Positions 8,382 through 16,701 of a stretch of DNA of 47,725 bases are shown in pieces. Each line of letters opens with the position of its first letter. Position 1 is the first letter of the stretch. A model generated the notes under the pieces. It was not told the DNA's origin and made no database searches. It saw nothing but the letters and a program-made list of their open reading frames with translations. The translations under genes and the position numbers were made by a program. The stretch is from positions 1 to 47,725 of the forward strand of contig JACRBZ010000037.1 of assembly GCA_016219185.1 (NCBI GenBank). The letters run 5' to 3'. Source of the DNA: Deltaproteobacteria bacterium (lineage in GTDB: Bacteria > Desulfobacterota > Desulfobacteria > Desulfobacterales > Desulfatirhabdiaceae).

Positions 8382-9425
8382 TTATGCAGAGAGGGATGTG
8401 AGGCTGCGATTCCAGTCTGCACGGACCAGCCCGAGGATTTCCGTGGCCCGGTCGGTATATACTTTGATTTCATCCCAGTCCGGCTTCTTGCGGATTTTTT
8501 GCATCAAAAGCCCGTCGCTGTCAAACCAGCGGGGAAGCGCTCCGCCAAGGAAATAGCCGCGGCTTATCAGGACTTCGATTGCCTCACCCACCCAGGGACA
8601 TGCAAGGTTCAGCCACATCTGAATCACCAGAATCTTTCTGTCCTGGATTTCCTTTTCCAATGCATTCAGGCGGGATGAAAAATCCGCTCCCGCTTCATGG
8701 ATTGCAACCCGCGCCACACCGGCGAAGTCGAAGAACTGTGGTCTGATATCGGAAACGATACCGACCGGAGTGGCCTCTTCGGATATGCGGAAATCCCGGT
8801 CGTCATCCAGGTTTTCATAGAGGAAAAGGAGAATATCCCGGTATGCAGCCGGCAGATAGACCGCATGCGGCCTGGGGTGGAAGGTGCGGAAGGTGAGAAA
8901 AGCGGCAACACGACCAGCGGCACTGGCCTCCTTTTCATAGGCTGCGGCAGGCATCAGGTCTACTTCCATGGCACGAAGAACAAAACCCGCCTTTTCCGTC
9001 AGCTTTTGGCTGAAAACATGGTTGCAGACTGGTTCGCAAAATACGGCGTTTATCATGGGAAAGGTTGCGGCCATTTCCAGGCCGTGGTCCACCATTCGCG
9101 TGAAAATTCCCTTTCCGCCGCGGTAAGCTCCATGCACTGCCCCTGCGCCCGATTCGTAAGTCCCGGGGTGCGCGGCGCTGTTGAACAAAGCGTTGTGGCC
9201 GACCACATCCCCTCGCGGAGTCCTGGCGACACTTGATATGGTCCTGCGGGCAGCATTTTCTTCGATCAACAGTTGTGGTTCGACATAGGTCCTGACGGGA
9301 TATCCCTCTCCGTAAACCGAGCGGAATATCCGCACAACGCCTTCCGCGTCTTCCGGTCGAAACATGTCCACTTCCCAATCCTGGCCTGGTTCGATATCAT
9401 GCATCTGAGTTGTATCGCTGTTCAT
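8382..9425 (-). CDS. GNAT-like acyltransferase, 347 residues
   Basis: The protein starts at 9425 after an AGGAGG site. The N-terminal half (about residues 18-165) resembles GNAT N-acetyltransferases: VDMFRPEDAEGVVRIFRSVYG opening strand-helix, GDVVGHNALF, and an acetyl-CoA-loop-like HGAYRGGKGIFTRMVDHGLE. The C-terminal half (about 190-347) is of unknown fold, possibly a second, degenerate GNAT repeat. Substrate is unknown. It stands alone, convergent with mtgA, and is not clearly part of any operon. The GNAT assignment is fair; anything more specific is not supported. Confidence 0.75.
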   Translation of the reverse strand: MNSDTTQMHDIEPGQDWEVDMFRPEDAEGVVRIFRSVYGEGYPVRTYVEPQLLIEENAARRTISSVARTPRGDVVGHNALFNSAAHPGTYESGAGAVHGAYRGGKGIFTRMVDHGLEMAATFPMINAVFCEPVCNHVFSQKLTEKAGFVLRAMEVDLMPAAAYEKEASAAGRVAAFLTFRTFHPRPHAVYLPAAYRDILLFLYENLDDDRDFRISEEATPVGIVSDIRPQFFDFAGVARVAIHEAGADFSSRLNALEKEIQDRKILVIQMWLNLACPWVGEAIEVLISRGYFLGGALPRWFDSDGLLMQKIRKKPDWDEIKVYTDRATEILGLVRADWNRSLTSLSA

Positions 9426-9605
9426 GTATTCAGGTTCCTCCTGAAGAAACCGTTATATCCGCTACTGCGTCCGGCTCGCAAAAAGGTCAAGAGCTGCCGG
9501 TAGAGGATAAGGGTTGCCTTTAACGAATCCGGACTGTACGGGATTTGCTTTTTGATGTCAAACATAAAGCCGGAGACTACCTCGTTTGTCAGATCCCGTC
9601 AATGG

Positions 9606-9677
9606 AACAATGTTTAAACATTGTTGACGCAATATTTTGAAAATGTTATTTTTAGTGTAAACATTGTATAAACATAA
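9606..9677 (+). promoter_or_regulatory. mazEF promoter with palindromic operator
   Basis: A perfect 20-bp palindrome AACAATGTTTAAACATTGTT lies at 9606-9625 and overlaps a -35-like TTGACG (9624-9629). A half-site AAACATTGT recurs at 9659-9667 and a partial TAAACAT at 9669-9675. An AT-rich -10 lies between 9644 and 9651. The arrangement fits autorepression by the MazE/MazF complex, which binds inverted repeats in its own promoter. The exact -10 is uncertain. Confidence 0.6.
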
Positions 9678-9691
9678 CCAGGAGATTGATT

Positions 9692-9949
9692 ATGCAAATG
9701 ACGATTAAAAAGTGGGGCAACAGCCTGGCCACAAGAATCCCTAAAGCCGTTGTTGATTCCATCGGGTTACATCTCAACCAGCAAGTTGAGATTGAAGCCG
9801 TTAACGGGAAAATTATTATAACACCTGCTAAAATAATCGAATACAACCTTGAAGAGCTGCTTCGCCAGTGCAACCCCGAATCAATGGCACTTACCCGGGA
9901 AGACCAGGAATGGATCAATAGCCCGCCACTTGGCAAGGAAGTCTGGTAA
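9692..9949 (+). CDS. mazE: MazE-type antitoxin (SpoVT/AbrB fold)
   Basis: This 85-residue antitoxin neutralises the downstream MazF endoribonuclease. The N-terminal swapped-hairpin DNA-binding domain is clear: MQMTIKKWGNSLATRIPKAV, then LNQQVEIEAVNGKIIITP. The C-terminal tail (about 52-85, rich in E, N, W) is the toxin-binding, disordered part. ATG 9692 follows AGGAG at 9680-9684; an upstream TTG at 9686 is less likely. Stop and next start share one base (TAATG). The palindrome at 9606 is the probable operator. Confidence 0.9.
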   Translation: MQMTIKKWGNSLATRIPKAVVDSIGLHLNQQVEIEAVNGKIIITPAKIIEYNLEELLRQCNPESMALTREDQEWINSPPLGKEVW

Positions 9950-10296
9950 TGGCGAAAGAATACATGCCGAAACGTGGAGATATTGTGTGGACTGATTTTG
10001 ACCCAGCAACCGGTCATGGACAGATGGGCAAAAGACCGGCTCTTGTTCTCTCGCCAATCTCTTTCAATAAAACAATGATGTTGGCAATGGTTGCACCGAT
10101 CACTGGCAAGGTGCGCGGTCATGGTTTTGAGGTTCATTTGACCGGCAAAAAAGTTTCGGGGGTGATTCTGTGTCAACAGGTAAAACTGATCGACTTTACA
10201 GCAAGAGGCATCCAGTTTGCGGAAAAAGCACCTGAAGATGTTGTGAGCCATGCTTTGGCAAAAGTCAGAGCAATTGTAAGTGAATCAAAATCGTGA
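9949..10296 (+). CDS. mazF: MazF/PemK-type endoribonuclease toxin
   Basis: This 115-residue toxin is of the MazF/PemK fold, which cleaves mRNA at short single-stranded motifs. Family motifs are seen in order: PKRGDIVWTDFDPATGHGQ, GKRPALVLSP, MVAPITGKVRGHGFEV, SGVILCQQVKLIDF. The catalytic Arg is probably in the GKRPALV region and a conserved Thr in APIT. Length is typical. It is coupled to mazE by a one-base overlap. Such pairs stabilise islands or act in stress response; which applies here cannot be told. Confidence 0.92.
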   Translation: MAKEYMPKRGDIVWTDFDPATGHGQMGKRPALVLSPISFNKTMMLAMVAPITGKVRGHGFEVHLTGKKVSGVILCQQVKLIDFTARGIQFAEKAPEDVVSHALAKVRAIVSESKS

Positions 10297-10325
10297 GAAG
10301 GGCAGGGAAATAGAGAAAGATACCC

Positions 10326-11354
10326 ATGACAAATTATCTTCACTCAAATGTAGTGCATATCGGCTTTTTCGGCATCCTGACCAGCCTTGCGGCCTATTTT
10401 GTGATGACCCATGCCGCCAACGCGGCCGGCCGCCGCAAACAAGACGCCTGGGCCTTGGCCTATCGGTGTTTCCGACTGCCGGTCGCGTTTGCGATCTGTT
10501 CCGTGATCACCGACGACTTCCTTGATGCCGGGGGATACAAAGACGTTTGGTGGAATGACGAGGTTCTGGCCATATTCCGCTCCCTGACGGCTATATTGTG
10601 TGCCTGGGCCTTGACCTCGATTATAAAATTCGTGGCCGCCGGGATAATTGAAAAACGCGGCGATGATGCCGGAGCGCTATGGACTTTTAAGGTTTTCAGC
10701 AACACCATTATCGCCTTGTTGTGGATCGGAACGGGATTCATTGTCCTTATGGTATGGGAAATAAGCCTGACCCCGTTCATGGCTTCGGCCGGCATGTTGA
10801 CCGTGGTCATGTCTTTTTTCTCTAAACACCTGAGCGGCCTCTCGGTTTACTTCAACCGGCCGTACGCCGTTGGAGACATCCTGGTTTTGCCCACCGGGGA
10901 ACGGGGCGAGGTGGTGCGCATCGGCATTGCCAACACCCATATCCGCACCCGGGATGATACGCACGTCATTGTCCCCAATTACATCATATCCGATACCCGA
11001 ATGGTCAACGAAAGCGCCTTCTTCCCCCATTCCCGCGTCCGCTGCAACGTGGGGGTGGCCTATGAAAGTGATCCCGATTATGTGGAAAAGATCCTACTGG
11101 AATCCCTTGCAGGCAACGCATTCGTGATCGATGAGCCGGCCCCCAGGGTACGGTTTCGATCCTTCGGTGATACCGCTATCCAGGTGGAGCTCCTGGCCTG
11201 GGTCAATGACCCCAGGGACCGGGGAAAGGCTCTGGACATAATGATCCGAAGCATACACCGGGCTTGCAAGGAAGCAGGCATCGAAATCGCATCGCCCAAG
11301 ATGGAGTTGTCGATCAAATCGGACAATCTGGAACATATCAAAAAGCTGCCATAG
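10326..11354 (+). CDS. MscS-family mechanosensitive ion channel
   Basis: This 342-residue inner-membrane protein opens under membrane tension to release solutes. Three to four hydrophobic segments occupy residues about 7-25, 38-58, 78-105 and 118-145. The pore helix region is GMLTVVMSFFSKHLSGLSVYFNRPY (about 155-180), followed by the MscS beta domain GDILVLPTGERGEVVRIGIANTHIRTRDD and VPNYIISDTRMVN. A cytoplasmic alpha/beta domain completes it. The pore glycine/alanine pattern is looser than in E. coli MscS. Its leader shares 18 bases with 7497-7514. Confidence 0.92.
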   Translation: MTNYLHSNVVHIGFFGILTSLAAYFVMTHAANAAGRRKQDAWALAYRCFRLPVAFAICSVITDDFLDAGGYKDVWWNDEVLAIFRSLTAILCAWALTSIIKFVAAGIIEKRGDDAGALWTFKVFSNTIIALLWIGTGFIVLMVWEISLTPFMASAGMLTVVMSFFSKHLSGLSVYFNRPYAVGDILVLPTGERGEVVRIGIANTHIRTRDDTHVIVPNYIISDTRMVNESAFFPHSRVRCNVGVAYESDPDYVEKILLESLAGNAFVIDEPAPRVRFRSFGDTAIQVELLAWVNDPRDRGKALDIMIRSIHRACKEAGIEIASPKMELSIKSDNLEHIKKLP

Positions 11355-11389
11355 CCGAAATCCGGAGTGGAAATAAGGAGGAAATTTTT

Positions 11390-13510
11390 ATGGATATTCG
11401 AAACACCAGAACCACCATTCTCAATGAAGGCAATCCGGAGCAAAAGCGCTCCGAGATACTCGAGTATTTTCATAAAACCTATGATATCGACGAACGGCTG
11501 TACGAGACGCTGAAAGGCGACGACACCTTTTACCTGCGGGCCGACCGCCTGCGTCACCCGCTGATCTTTTACTTCGGGCATACCGGCACCTTTTTCATCA
11601 ACAAACTGAACATTGCCAGGCTGATCAACACCCGCATCAATCCGCGCTTTGAATCCATGTTCGCGGTAGGGGTGGATGAGATGTCCTGGGATGACCTGGA
11701 TGCCAGCCATTACGATTGGCCCACGCGGCAGGAGGTCAAGGCATATCGTGACAAGGTCAGGGACCTGGTTGACGGGCTGATCCGCCGCATGCCCATGAAT
11801 CTGCCGATCACCTGGGAAAACCCGTTCTGGGCCATCATGATGGGGATCGAGCATGAGCGCATCCATTTGGAGACTTCATCGGTATTGATCCGCCAGCTTC
11901 CCATCGATCGGGTGGTTAAACATCCTTTCTGGGATATCTGCCGCGAAGCGGGCGAGGCGCCGCAAAACCAATTGATGCCGGTTCCGGGCGGCAGGGTCGT
12001 GCTGGGGAAAGCCTATGATCATGCCCTTTACGGCTGGGATAACGAGTACGGCCGCCGGGAATCCGAAGTGGCTGATTTCAAGGCTGCGGAGTACCTGGTC
12101 TCGAACCGGGAGTATCTATCCTTTGTCGAGGCCGGTGGTTACCGCGAGCCGAAGTGGTGGACGGATGAGGGCTGGAGCTGGCGCAACTTCAAACAGGCGC
12201 AATATCCGCTGTTCTGGGTCGAAGGTGGCGGCGCGGATGGCGGCTGGGGACTTCGGACCATGCTGGAAGTCATCGCTCTGCCCTGGAACTGGCCGGTTGA
12301 GGTCAACCAGCTCGAGGCAAAGGCTTTCTGCAACTGGAAGGCGGCCCGGACCGGACTGCCGGTTCGTCTTCCCACGGAGGATGAATGGAACCGGCTGCGC
12401 GATGTCTGCAATATTGCCGATCAGCCCTGGTGGGAGAAGGCGCCCGGCAACATCAACCTGGAACACTGGTGTTCCTCCTGCCCGGTGGACCGTTTCCGTT
12501 CCGGCGATTTCTTTGATGTCATCGGCAATGTCTGGCAGTGGACCGAGACCCCGATCTATCCGTTCCACGGCTTCCGGATTCACCCCTGGTACGACGACTT
12601 CTCCACGCCGACCTTCGATACCCGCCACAATCTGATCAAGGGGGGATCCTGGATATCCACCGGCAACGAGGCCACCCGCGATTCCCGTTATGCCTTCAGA
12701 AGGCATTTCTTCCAGCATGCGGGTTTTCGCTATGTGGAGAGCGGCGCTCCCGTGGAAATCCATCAGGAACAATATGAAACCGATGCACTGGCGGCGCAGT
12801 ACTGTGATGCCCATTACGGCAAGGAGCATTTCGGGGTGCCCAACTTTGCCTCGGCCTGTGCCGCGGCCTGCCTGGAATTGATGCAGGGCCGCAAGGTCGG
12901 GCATGCCCTTGACCTGGGATGTGCGGTCGGCCGGGCCTCTTTCGAGCTGGCCAGGGGCGGGTTTGCCAAGGTGACGGGACTCGATTTCTCCACCCGTTTT
13001 TTCCGGCTGGCCACGCGGATGCAGGAGGAAGGATACCTTCGTTACGCCTTTCATGAAGAGGGGGATATCTATTCGTTCCATGAAATCGTGCTGGCGGATT
13101 TGGGCCTGGATGCCTGCCGCGACAGGGTCGAGTTCTTTCAGGCCGATGCCTGCAACCTGCCGGAGAAATTTACCGGCTATGATCTGGTGCTGGGTGCCAA
13201 CCTGATCGATCGCCTCTATGCACCGCGCAAATTCCTTTCAACCATTCATGAGCGAATGCATCCGGGCGGCGTGCTGGTGCTCACTTCTCCCTACACCTGG
13301 GATGAGGCCTATACCAAGAAGGAGGAATGGCTGGGGGGATACCGCGATGCCGGTGAGCCTGTCTGGACCCTGGATGCGCTCAAGGAAGCGCTGGCGCCGC
13401 ATTTTCGCATGCTGGGCGATCCCCGCGATGTTCCGTTCGTGATCCGCGAGACGCGCAGGAAATTCCAGCACAGTGTTGCCGAACTGACGGCATGGGAGTT
13501 GAAAGGATGA
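11390..13510 (+). CDS. ovoA: OvoA: 5-histidylcysteine sulfoxide synthase / N-methyltransferase
   Basis: This 706-residue protein has the OvoA order: DinB_2 domain (about 1-180) with the iron-binding HERIHLE pattern (about 155-161, HxxxHxE), FGE-sulfatase domain (about 190-460; LMPVPGGRVVLGK, VRLPTEDEWNRL, GNVWQWTE, KGGSW, GFRY) and a SAM-dependent methyltransferase (about 465-706; ALDLGCAVGRASFEL). OvoA joins histidine and cysteine with O2 and Fe(II) to the sulfoxide and later methylates thiohistidine, giving ovothiol A. The methyltransferase and HERIHLETSSVLIRQ context separate it from EgtB. Start ATG 11390 follows AAGGAGG. The partner lyase OvoB is not in the window. An O2-using enzyme among strictly anaerobic pathways suggests defence during oxygen exposure. 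Confidence 0.92.
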   Translation: MDIRNTRTTILNEGNPEQKRSEILEYFHKTYDIDERLYETLKGDDTFYLRADRLRHPLIFYFGHTGTFFINKLNIARLINTRINPRFESMFAVGVDEMSWDDLDASHYDWPTRQEVKAYRDKVRDLVDGLIRRMPMNLPITWENPFWAIMMGIEHERIHLETSSVLIRQLPIDRVVKHPFWDICREAGEAPQNQLMPVPGGRVVLGKAYDHALYGWDNEYGRRESEVADFKAAEYLVSNREYLSFVEAGGYREPKWWTDEGWSWRNFKQAQYPLFWVEGGGADGGWGLRTMLEVIALPWNWPVEVNQLEAKAFCNWKAARTGLPVRLPTEDEWNRLRDVCNIADQPWWEKAPGNINLEHWCSSCPVDRFRSGDFFDVIGNVWQWTETPIYPFHGFRIHPWYDDFSTPTFDTRHNLIKGGSWISTGNEATRDSRYAFRRHFFQHAGFRYVESGAPVEIHQEQYETDALAAQYCDAHYGKEHFGVPNFASACAAACLELMQGRKVGHALDLGCAVGRASFELARGGFAKVTGLDFSTRFFRLATRMQEEGYLRYAFHEEGDIYSFHEIVLADLGLDACRDRVEFFQADACNLPEKFTGYDLVLGANLIDRLYAPRKFLSTIHERMHPGGVLVLTSPYTWDEAYTKKEEWLGGYRDAGEPVWTLDALKEALAPHFRMLGDPRDVPFVIRETRRKFQHSVAELTAWELKG

Positions 13511-14527
13511 AAGCCTTTGGTCTTTGTTTCAGACAGAAATGAAAATGCTGATCGGGAGGTGGAAAAGGCTTCATTCCACTTCCCCCATCCTACCGGCACA
13601 CAGGTCGATTCTTGGCTTGCGCGGTTTTGGCGCTTCATGTAAACGGTCATGTCCGTCTGCGAGGTTATCAATTCTGCTGGCTCCAGTCCGTAATATCCGA
13701 TAAGTGCTGCATTCACCTTTTGTCCCGCATCGCATGCTTTCATTATCCAATTTGAAACCCGTTGTGATTCCCTACAAAGCCTCCTGATCAGTATAGAGTT
13801 TCCCCCATGTACGATAAATGGGGGAAACTCCCGACTGTGGTACATTTTCTCAGATAGAATAAAGCATTCCCTCTATGGACAAAAATCGTTATAAATGTCA
13901 GGAAATAAATGTAAAATCATTTACTACGTATGTGCAAGCTCTCGGATTTTTATCTCTTCTTTTTTGATATATGTCGTCCAGTGCCTGCCTGTAAACCAAA
14001 ACCACGGGCATCAGCAGGAAGGATCGTTATGCGGAAAGATTGTTCAAAATAAAAAACCAATGAAATCAGGTAATTTTATTATAAAAAATTACCCGCAAAC
14101 GGAAGATAAACGAGAACAGTGTTGAAAATCTTAATAGGAAAAAGAAGATGACAATTTATTTATCGAATAAATTTTATCATTCTATTCCATGGATTGTTCT
14201 GATCTCTTCATGGGTTGCTTTGCTATCTGAGAATATAAATCCATTACTTGTGATGGTATCGTCGATAGCCCATTTATATTCTCTGAACGTGTTCAGAATG
14301 AGATTTTTTCGCATCGGGCACTTCCCAAAGAAAATATTATGACGTGGCGGCAACCATCAGGCATTAGAAATATATCCCATGATTGATGCCGAATCCAAAT
14401 ACGATCAATCGAACCCCCTGACTCGTTGATCTGCGGAATTGATTTATTCAGGAAACAGACAGAGGGAATATTGTTCGGATAAATGAAAAAAACAAAGATG
14501 TTGCCAATTGCATAGGAGGATTATGAC
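13511..14527. other. 1-kb stretch without convincing genes
   Basis: No ORF here has both a good ribosome site and recognisable content. A minus-strand frame (about 13590-13845) gives peptide text such as NAALIGYYGLEPAEL that could be a decayed gene but is not recognisable. A plus-strand 64-residue ORF at 14148-14342 would be a small membrane protein (IPWIVLISSWVALLSE) with a weak upstream AGGA; I give it about 0.2. A strong inverted repeat sits at 13796-13830. From about 13850 the stretch is clearly more AT-rich than flanking genes. Confidence 0.6.
13796..13830. repeat. Perfect 13-bp inverted repeat with 9-nt loop
   Basis: GAGTTTCCCCCAT (13796-13808) is the exact reverse complement of ATGGGGGAAACTC (13818-13830). 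There is no U tract on either side, so it is not a standard terminator. A similar string with one T fewer (TATAGAGTTCCCCCAT) appears singly at about 37699, inside a GNAT pseudogene. Confidence 0.7.
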
Positions 14528-15565
14528 GTGAAATATCGACTTTTGGGACAAACCGGCCTTTACGTTTCGGAGATGTGTCTCGGCACCATGACCTATGGCA
14601 GCGCCGGGTTCTGGGAAGTCATGGGCGGGCTGGACCAGGCGGCGGTAAGCACGCAGGTCAAACACGCCTTTGATCGGGGCATCAATTTTATCGATACCGC
14701 CAATGTCTACTCGCTGGGTCAGTCGGAGCAGTTGGTCGGTCAGGCCATCCGGGACCTGGGGCTGCCGCGTGATGAACTGGTGATCTCCACCAAGGCCACC
14801 GGGATCATGAACGACCTGCCCAACGGCCGGGGGCAGTCGCGTTACCATTTGATGAACGAGGTTGACGCCAGTTTGCGGCGGCTCCGGTTGGACCATCTGG
14901 ATCTCTACCTGTTGCACGGGTTCGATCCCCTGATCCCGTTGGAGGAGGCACTGGACACCTTGAACGATCTGGTTCGGTCCGGCAAGGTGCGCTACATCGG
15001 TTTGTGCAATATGGCGGCCTGGCAGATCATGAAGGGGCTGGCCATTTCCGAAAAACGGGGCTGGGCGCGTTTTGCCACTGTCCAGGCTTATTACACCATC
15101 GCCGGCCGCGATCTGGAACGGGAAGTGGTGCCTCTGATCCGCGACCAGGGTTTGGGGCTCATGGTCTGGAGTCCCCTGGCGGGTGGTTTGCTGACCGGTA
15201 AATTCAGCCCGGACGGCAAGGGGCCGGGTGGCAGCAGGCGCAGCAAGTTCGATTTTCCCGTGGTCGACAGGGAGCGGGCCTTCCGCTGTATCGATGCCAT
15301 GCGGCCCATGGCGGAAGCGCGCGCTATCCCCATTGCAAGGATCGCCCTGGCCTGGCTCCTGGCGCAGGAGCCGGTCTCTTCGGTGATTATCGGGGCCAGG
15401 ACCCTTGAGCAGCTCAAGGACAACCTGGAAGCCGCGGAAGTGGTCTTGAGCGCCGGGGAACTTGAGACCCTGGATCGGGTCAGTCTGCTCCCGGAGGAGT
15501 ATCCGGGCTGGATGCTGGAACGGCAAAAGCAGTACAGGGCCGAGGCTCCGGAACGGAAAGGATAG
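14528..15565 (+). CDS. Aldo/keto reductase
   Basis: This 345-residue NAD(P)H-dependent oxidoreductase has a TIM-barrel AKR fold. The catalytic tetrad is visible: Asp and Tyr in FIDTANVYSLGQSE, Lys in LVISTKATG, His in LDLYLLHGFDP. The C-terminal cofactor loop SSVIIGARTLEQLKDNL, as in the AKR11/12 (YhdN/Tas-like) group, is present. GTG 14528 is the start, 8 bases after AGGAGG (14514-14519); the nearby ATG 14523 opens only a two-codon frame. Substrate unknown. It is transcribed alone. Confidence 0.92.
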   Translation: MKYRLLGQTGLYVSEMCLGTMTYGSAGFWEVMGGLDQAAVSTQVKHAFDRGINFIDTANVYSLGQSEQLVGQAIRDLGLPRDELVISTKATGIMNDLPNGRGQSRYHLMNEVDASLRRLRLDHLDLYLLHGFDPLIPLEEALDTLNDLVRSGKVRYIGLCNMAAWQIMKGLAISEKRGWARFATVQAYYTIAGRDLEREVVPLIRDQGLGLMVWSPLAGGLLTGKFSPDGKGPGGSRRSKFDFPVVDRERAFRCIDAMRPMAEARAIPIARIALAWLLAQEPVSSVIIGARTLEQLKDNLEAAEVVLSAGELETLDRVSLLPEEYPGWMLERQKQYRAEAPERKG

Positions 15566-15744
15566 GAAATAACTCTCGATTTTTGTGATCGCTTACGTTG
15601 CAATCAATCTAAAATGACCCAGGTTAGTTGCTAATCCGAGCGCTCCACGTGACGCCGAGGTCGGTTGTGGCCGATGAAGCCGCGTTACTATTGGCGGCGC
15701 AAGCGGGCTTAACGTTATTGAAACAAAAAAGGAGGGAAATTAAG

Positions 15745-16152
15745 ATGGGTTATATACAGTGGTCGGATAATTTCAGTGTCAAGGTCAAGGAAATTGACGA
15801 TCAGCATAAAAACTTGATCGGCATGATTAACACGTTACACCAGGCGTTGCTTTTAAAAAAAGGACGTGAAATACAAAAAACAATAATAAACGAGATGGTA
15901 AATTATGCAAAAGTCCATTTTGAGAAAGAAGAAAACTATATGCGGCAATTCAGGTTCCCCGGTTATCAGCAACATAAGATGGAACACGAACAATTTGCAA
16001 TTAAGGCACTTGATTTGAGAGATCGCGTGGAAAATGTCGGATTTGTTCTTACGCTACAAGTATTGACCTTTCTTAAAGATTGGCTCCAGAATCATATCCT
16101 CGGGACCGATATGAAGTATTCAAAACATTTCAATGAGAGCGGTCTTCATTGA
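15745..16152 (+). CDS. Bacteriohemerythrin
   Basis: This 135-residue O2-binding protein has a non-heme di-iron site in a four-helix bundle. The metal ligands are in [10 protein letters not shown] (His), HFEKEENYM (His and Glu), HKMEHEQF (two His) and [10 protein letters not shown] (His, Asp), which is complete for the family. ATG 15745 follows AGGAGGG (15730-15736); the longer reading from 15628 adds a tail unlike the family. In anaerobes these proteins scavenge or sense oxygen. A long hairpin follows. Confidence 0.92.
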   Translation: MGYIQWSDNFSVKVKEIDDQHKNLIGMINTLHQALLLKKGREIQKTIINEMVNYAKVHFEKEENYMRQFRFPGYQQHKMEHEQFAIKALDLRDRVENVGFVLTLQVLTFLKDWLQNHILGTDMKYSKHFNESGLH

Positions 16153-16175
16153 TATGGAAAGCAATAACGGTTAAA

Positions 16176-16221
16176 CCGGTCTTTATCGGCACAAAATAAA
16201 TTTTGTATCATTAAAGGCCGG
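16176..16221. terminator. Nested hairpin after bacteriohemerythrin gene
   Basis: CCGGTCTTTA (16176-16185) pairs with TAAAGGCCGG (16212-16221) with one G-U, and an inner stem ACAAAA/TTTTGT (16191-16196 with 16201-16206) lies inside. Position just after the gene favours a terminator, though no U tract follows. Confidence 0.4.
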
Positions 16222-16274
16222 TCAAGACCGACGCGAAGATTTCCTTTCAGACTTTCCGCAATTCCCGTTTTTTC

Positions 16275-16338
16275 TTGACGTCAATAAAGTTTGTCCTTAT
16301 AGTTATATTGTAGCTAATTTATAGATATATTGTAGCTT
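16275..16338 (+). promoter_or_regulatory. Upstream bamB1 promoter A with four 11-bp-spaced TAGYTA half-sites
   Basis: TTGACG (16275-16280), 17-base spacer, TATAGT (16298-16303). Half-sites TAGTTA, TAGCTA, TAGATA and TAGCTT begin at 16300, 16311, 16322 and 16333, exactly 11 bases apart. The first overlaps the -10, so a bound protein would occlude the core promoter. No gene starts between here and promoter B, so this is either a second start site for the bam operon or drives a leader RNA. Confidence 0.7.
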
Positions 16339-16477
16339 TAAAATTGGGGAAGTTATACATGTCAGCATCAGTTACCTGGCTCTGTTGCCAAGGGTTCTAA
16401 GCTAAACATGCCTTCGTTTCTTGAACCATGTATTTCGATACGACACGTTGCAACTACTCCATAGATGCACTTTTTCC

Positions 16478-16524
16478 TTGACACGTAGTTACGATGTGGC
16501 TATGTCGTAACTATATTGTGGTGA
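16478..16524 (+). promoter_or_regulatory. Proximal bamB1 promoter B with 11-bp-spaced half-sites
   Basis: TTGACA (16478-16483), 17-base spacer, TATGTC (16501-16506). Half-sites TAGTTA, TGGCTA, TAACTA and TGGTGA begin at 16486, 16497, 16508 and 16519, again every 11 bases. The first two are in the spacer. Sequence from the -35 through the spacer is nearly identical to the bamB2 promoter. Confidence 0.75.
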
Positions 16525-16611
16525 GATATACTATCATAGGTTTATTGTTCCCAGAGCTTTTTGCGCAGTTATTGCTTGAAAATAAATTCAGTAATTTCAA
16601 CCTCCGCCTGA

Positions 16612-16680
16612 CGGGCGAAGGCCGTTTTTGAGATAAGTTCCTGCAACCCATGATTAATCAAATGCTTGCCACGGATTCAG
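16612..16680 (+). promoter_or_regulatory. Conserved bamB1 leader segment
   Basis: The transcribed leader contains CGGGCGAAGGCCGTTTTTGAG, then CCTGCAACCCATGAT and GGATTCAGG. The same blocks precede bamB2. A hairpin GGC-GAAG-GCC (16614-16623) has a compensating change in the bamB2 copy (GGT-GAAG-ACC). It may be a regulatory RNA element or just duplicated upstream sequence. I cannot assign it to a known riboswitch. Confidence 0.45.
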
Positions 16681-16701
16681 GTAATATAGAAGGGTAAAAA
16701 A

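Noticed and set aside
12116..13081. Long minus-strand frame of 321 codons
   Set aside because: It is the antisense shadow of ovoA; all OvoA motifs are on the plus strand.
11390..13510. OvoA FGE domain as a third DGR target, or the gene as EgtB
   Set aside because: The FGE domain is internal and followed by a methyltransferase, unlike DGR targets; the three-domain order and HERIHLETSS context are those of OvoA.
14444..15526. Long minus-strand frame of 360 codons
   Set aside because: It is the antisense shadow of the aldo/keto reductase, with composition of a GC-rich complementary frame and no recognisable domains.
15606..15744. Possible integron attC-like or IS-end sequence (GCGGCGCAAGCGGGCTTAAC)
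   Set aside because: No matching pair of core sites or inverted repeat could be found, so it is left as upstream sequence of the bacteriohemerythrin gene.
16300..16338. TAGYTA repeats as a CRISPR-like or satellite array
   Set aside because: The unit is 11 bp, there are 3-4 copies, and the array is repeated at each promoter core, which fits operator sites.
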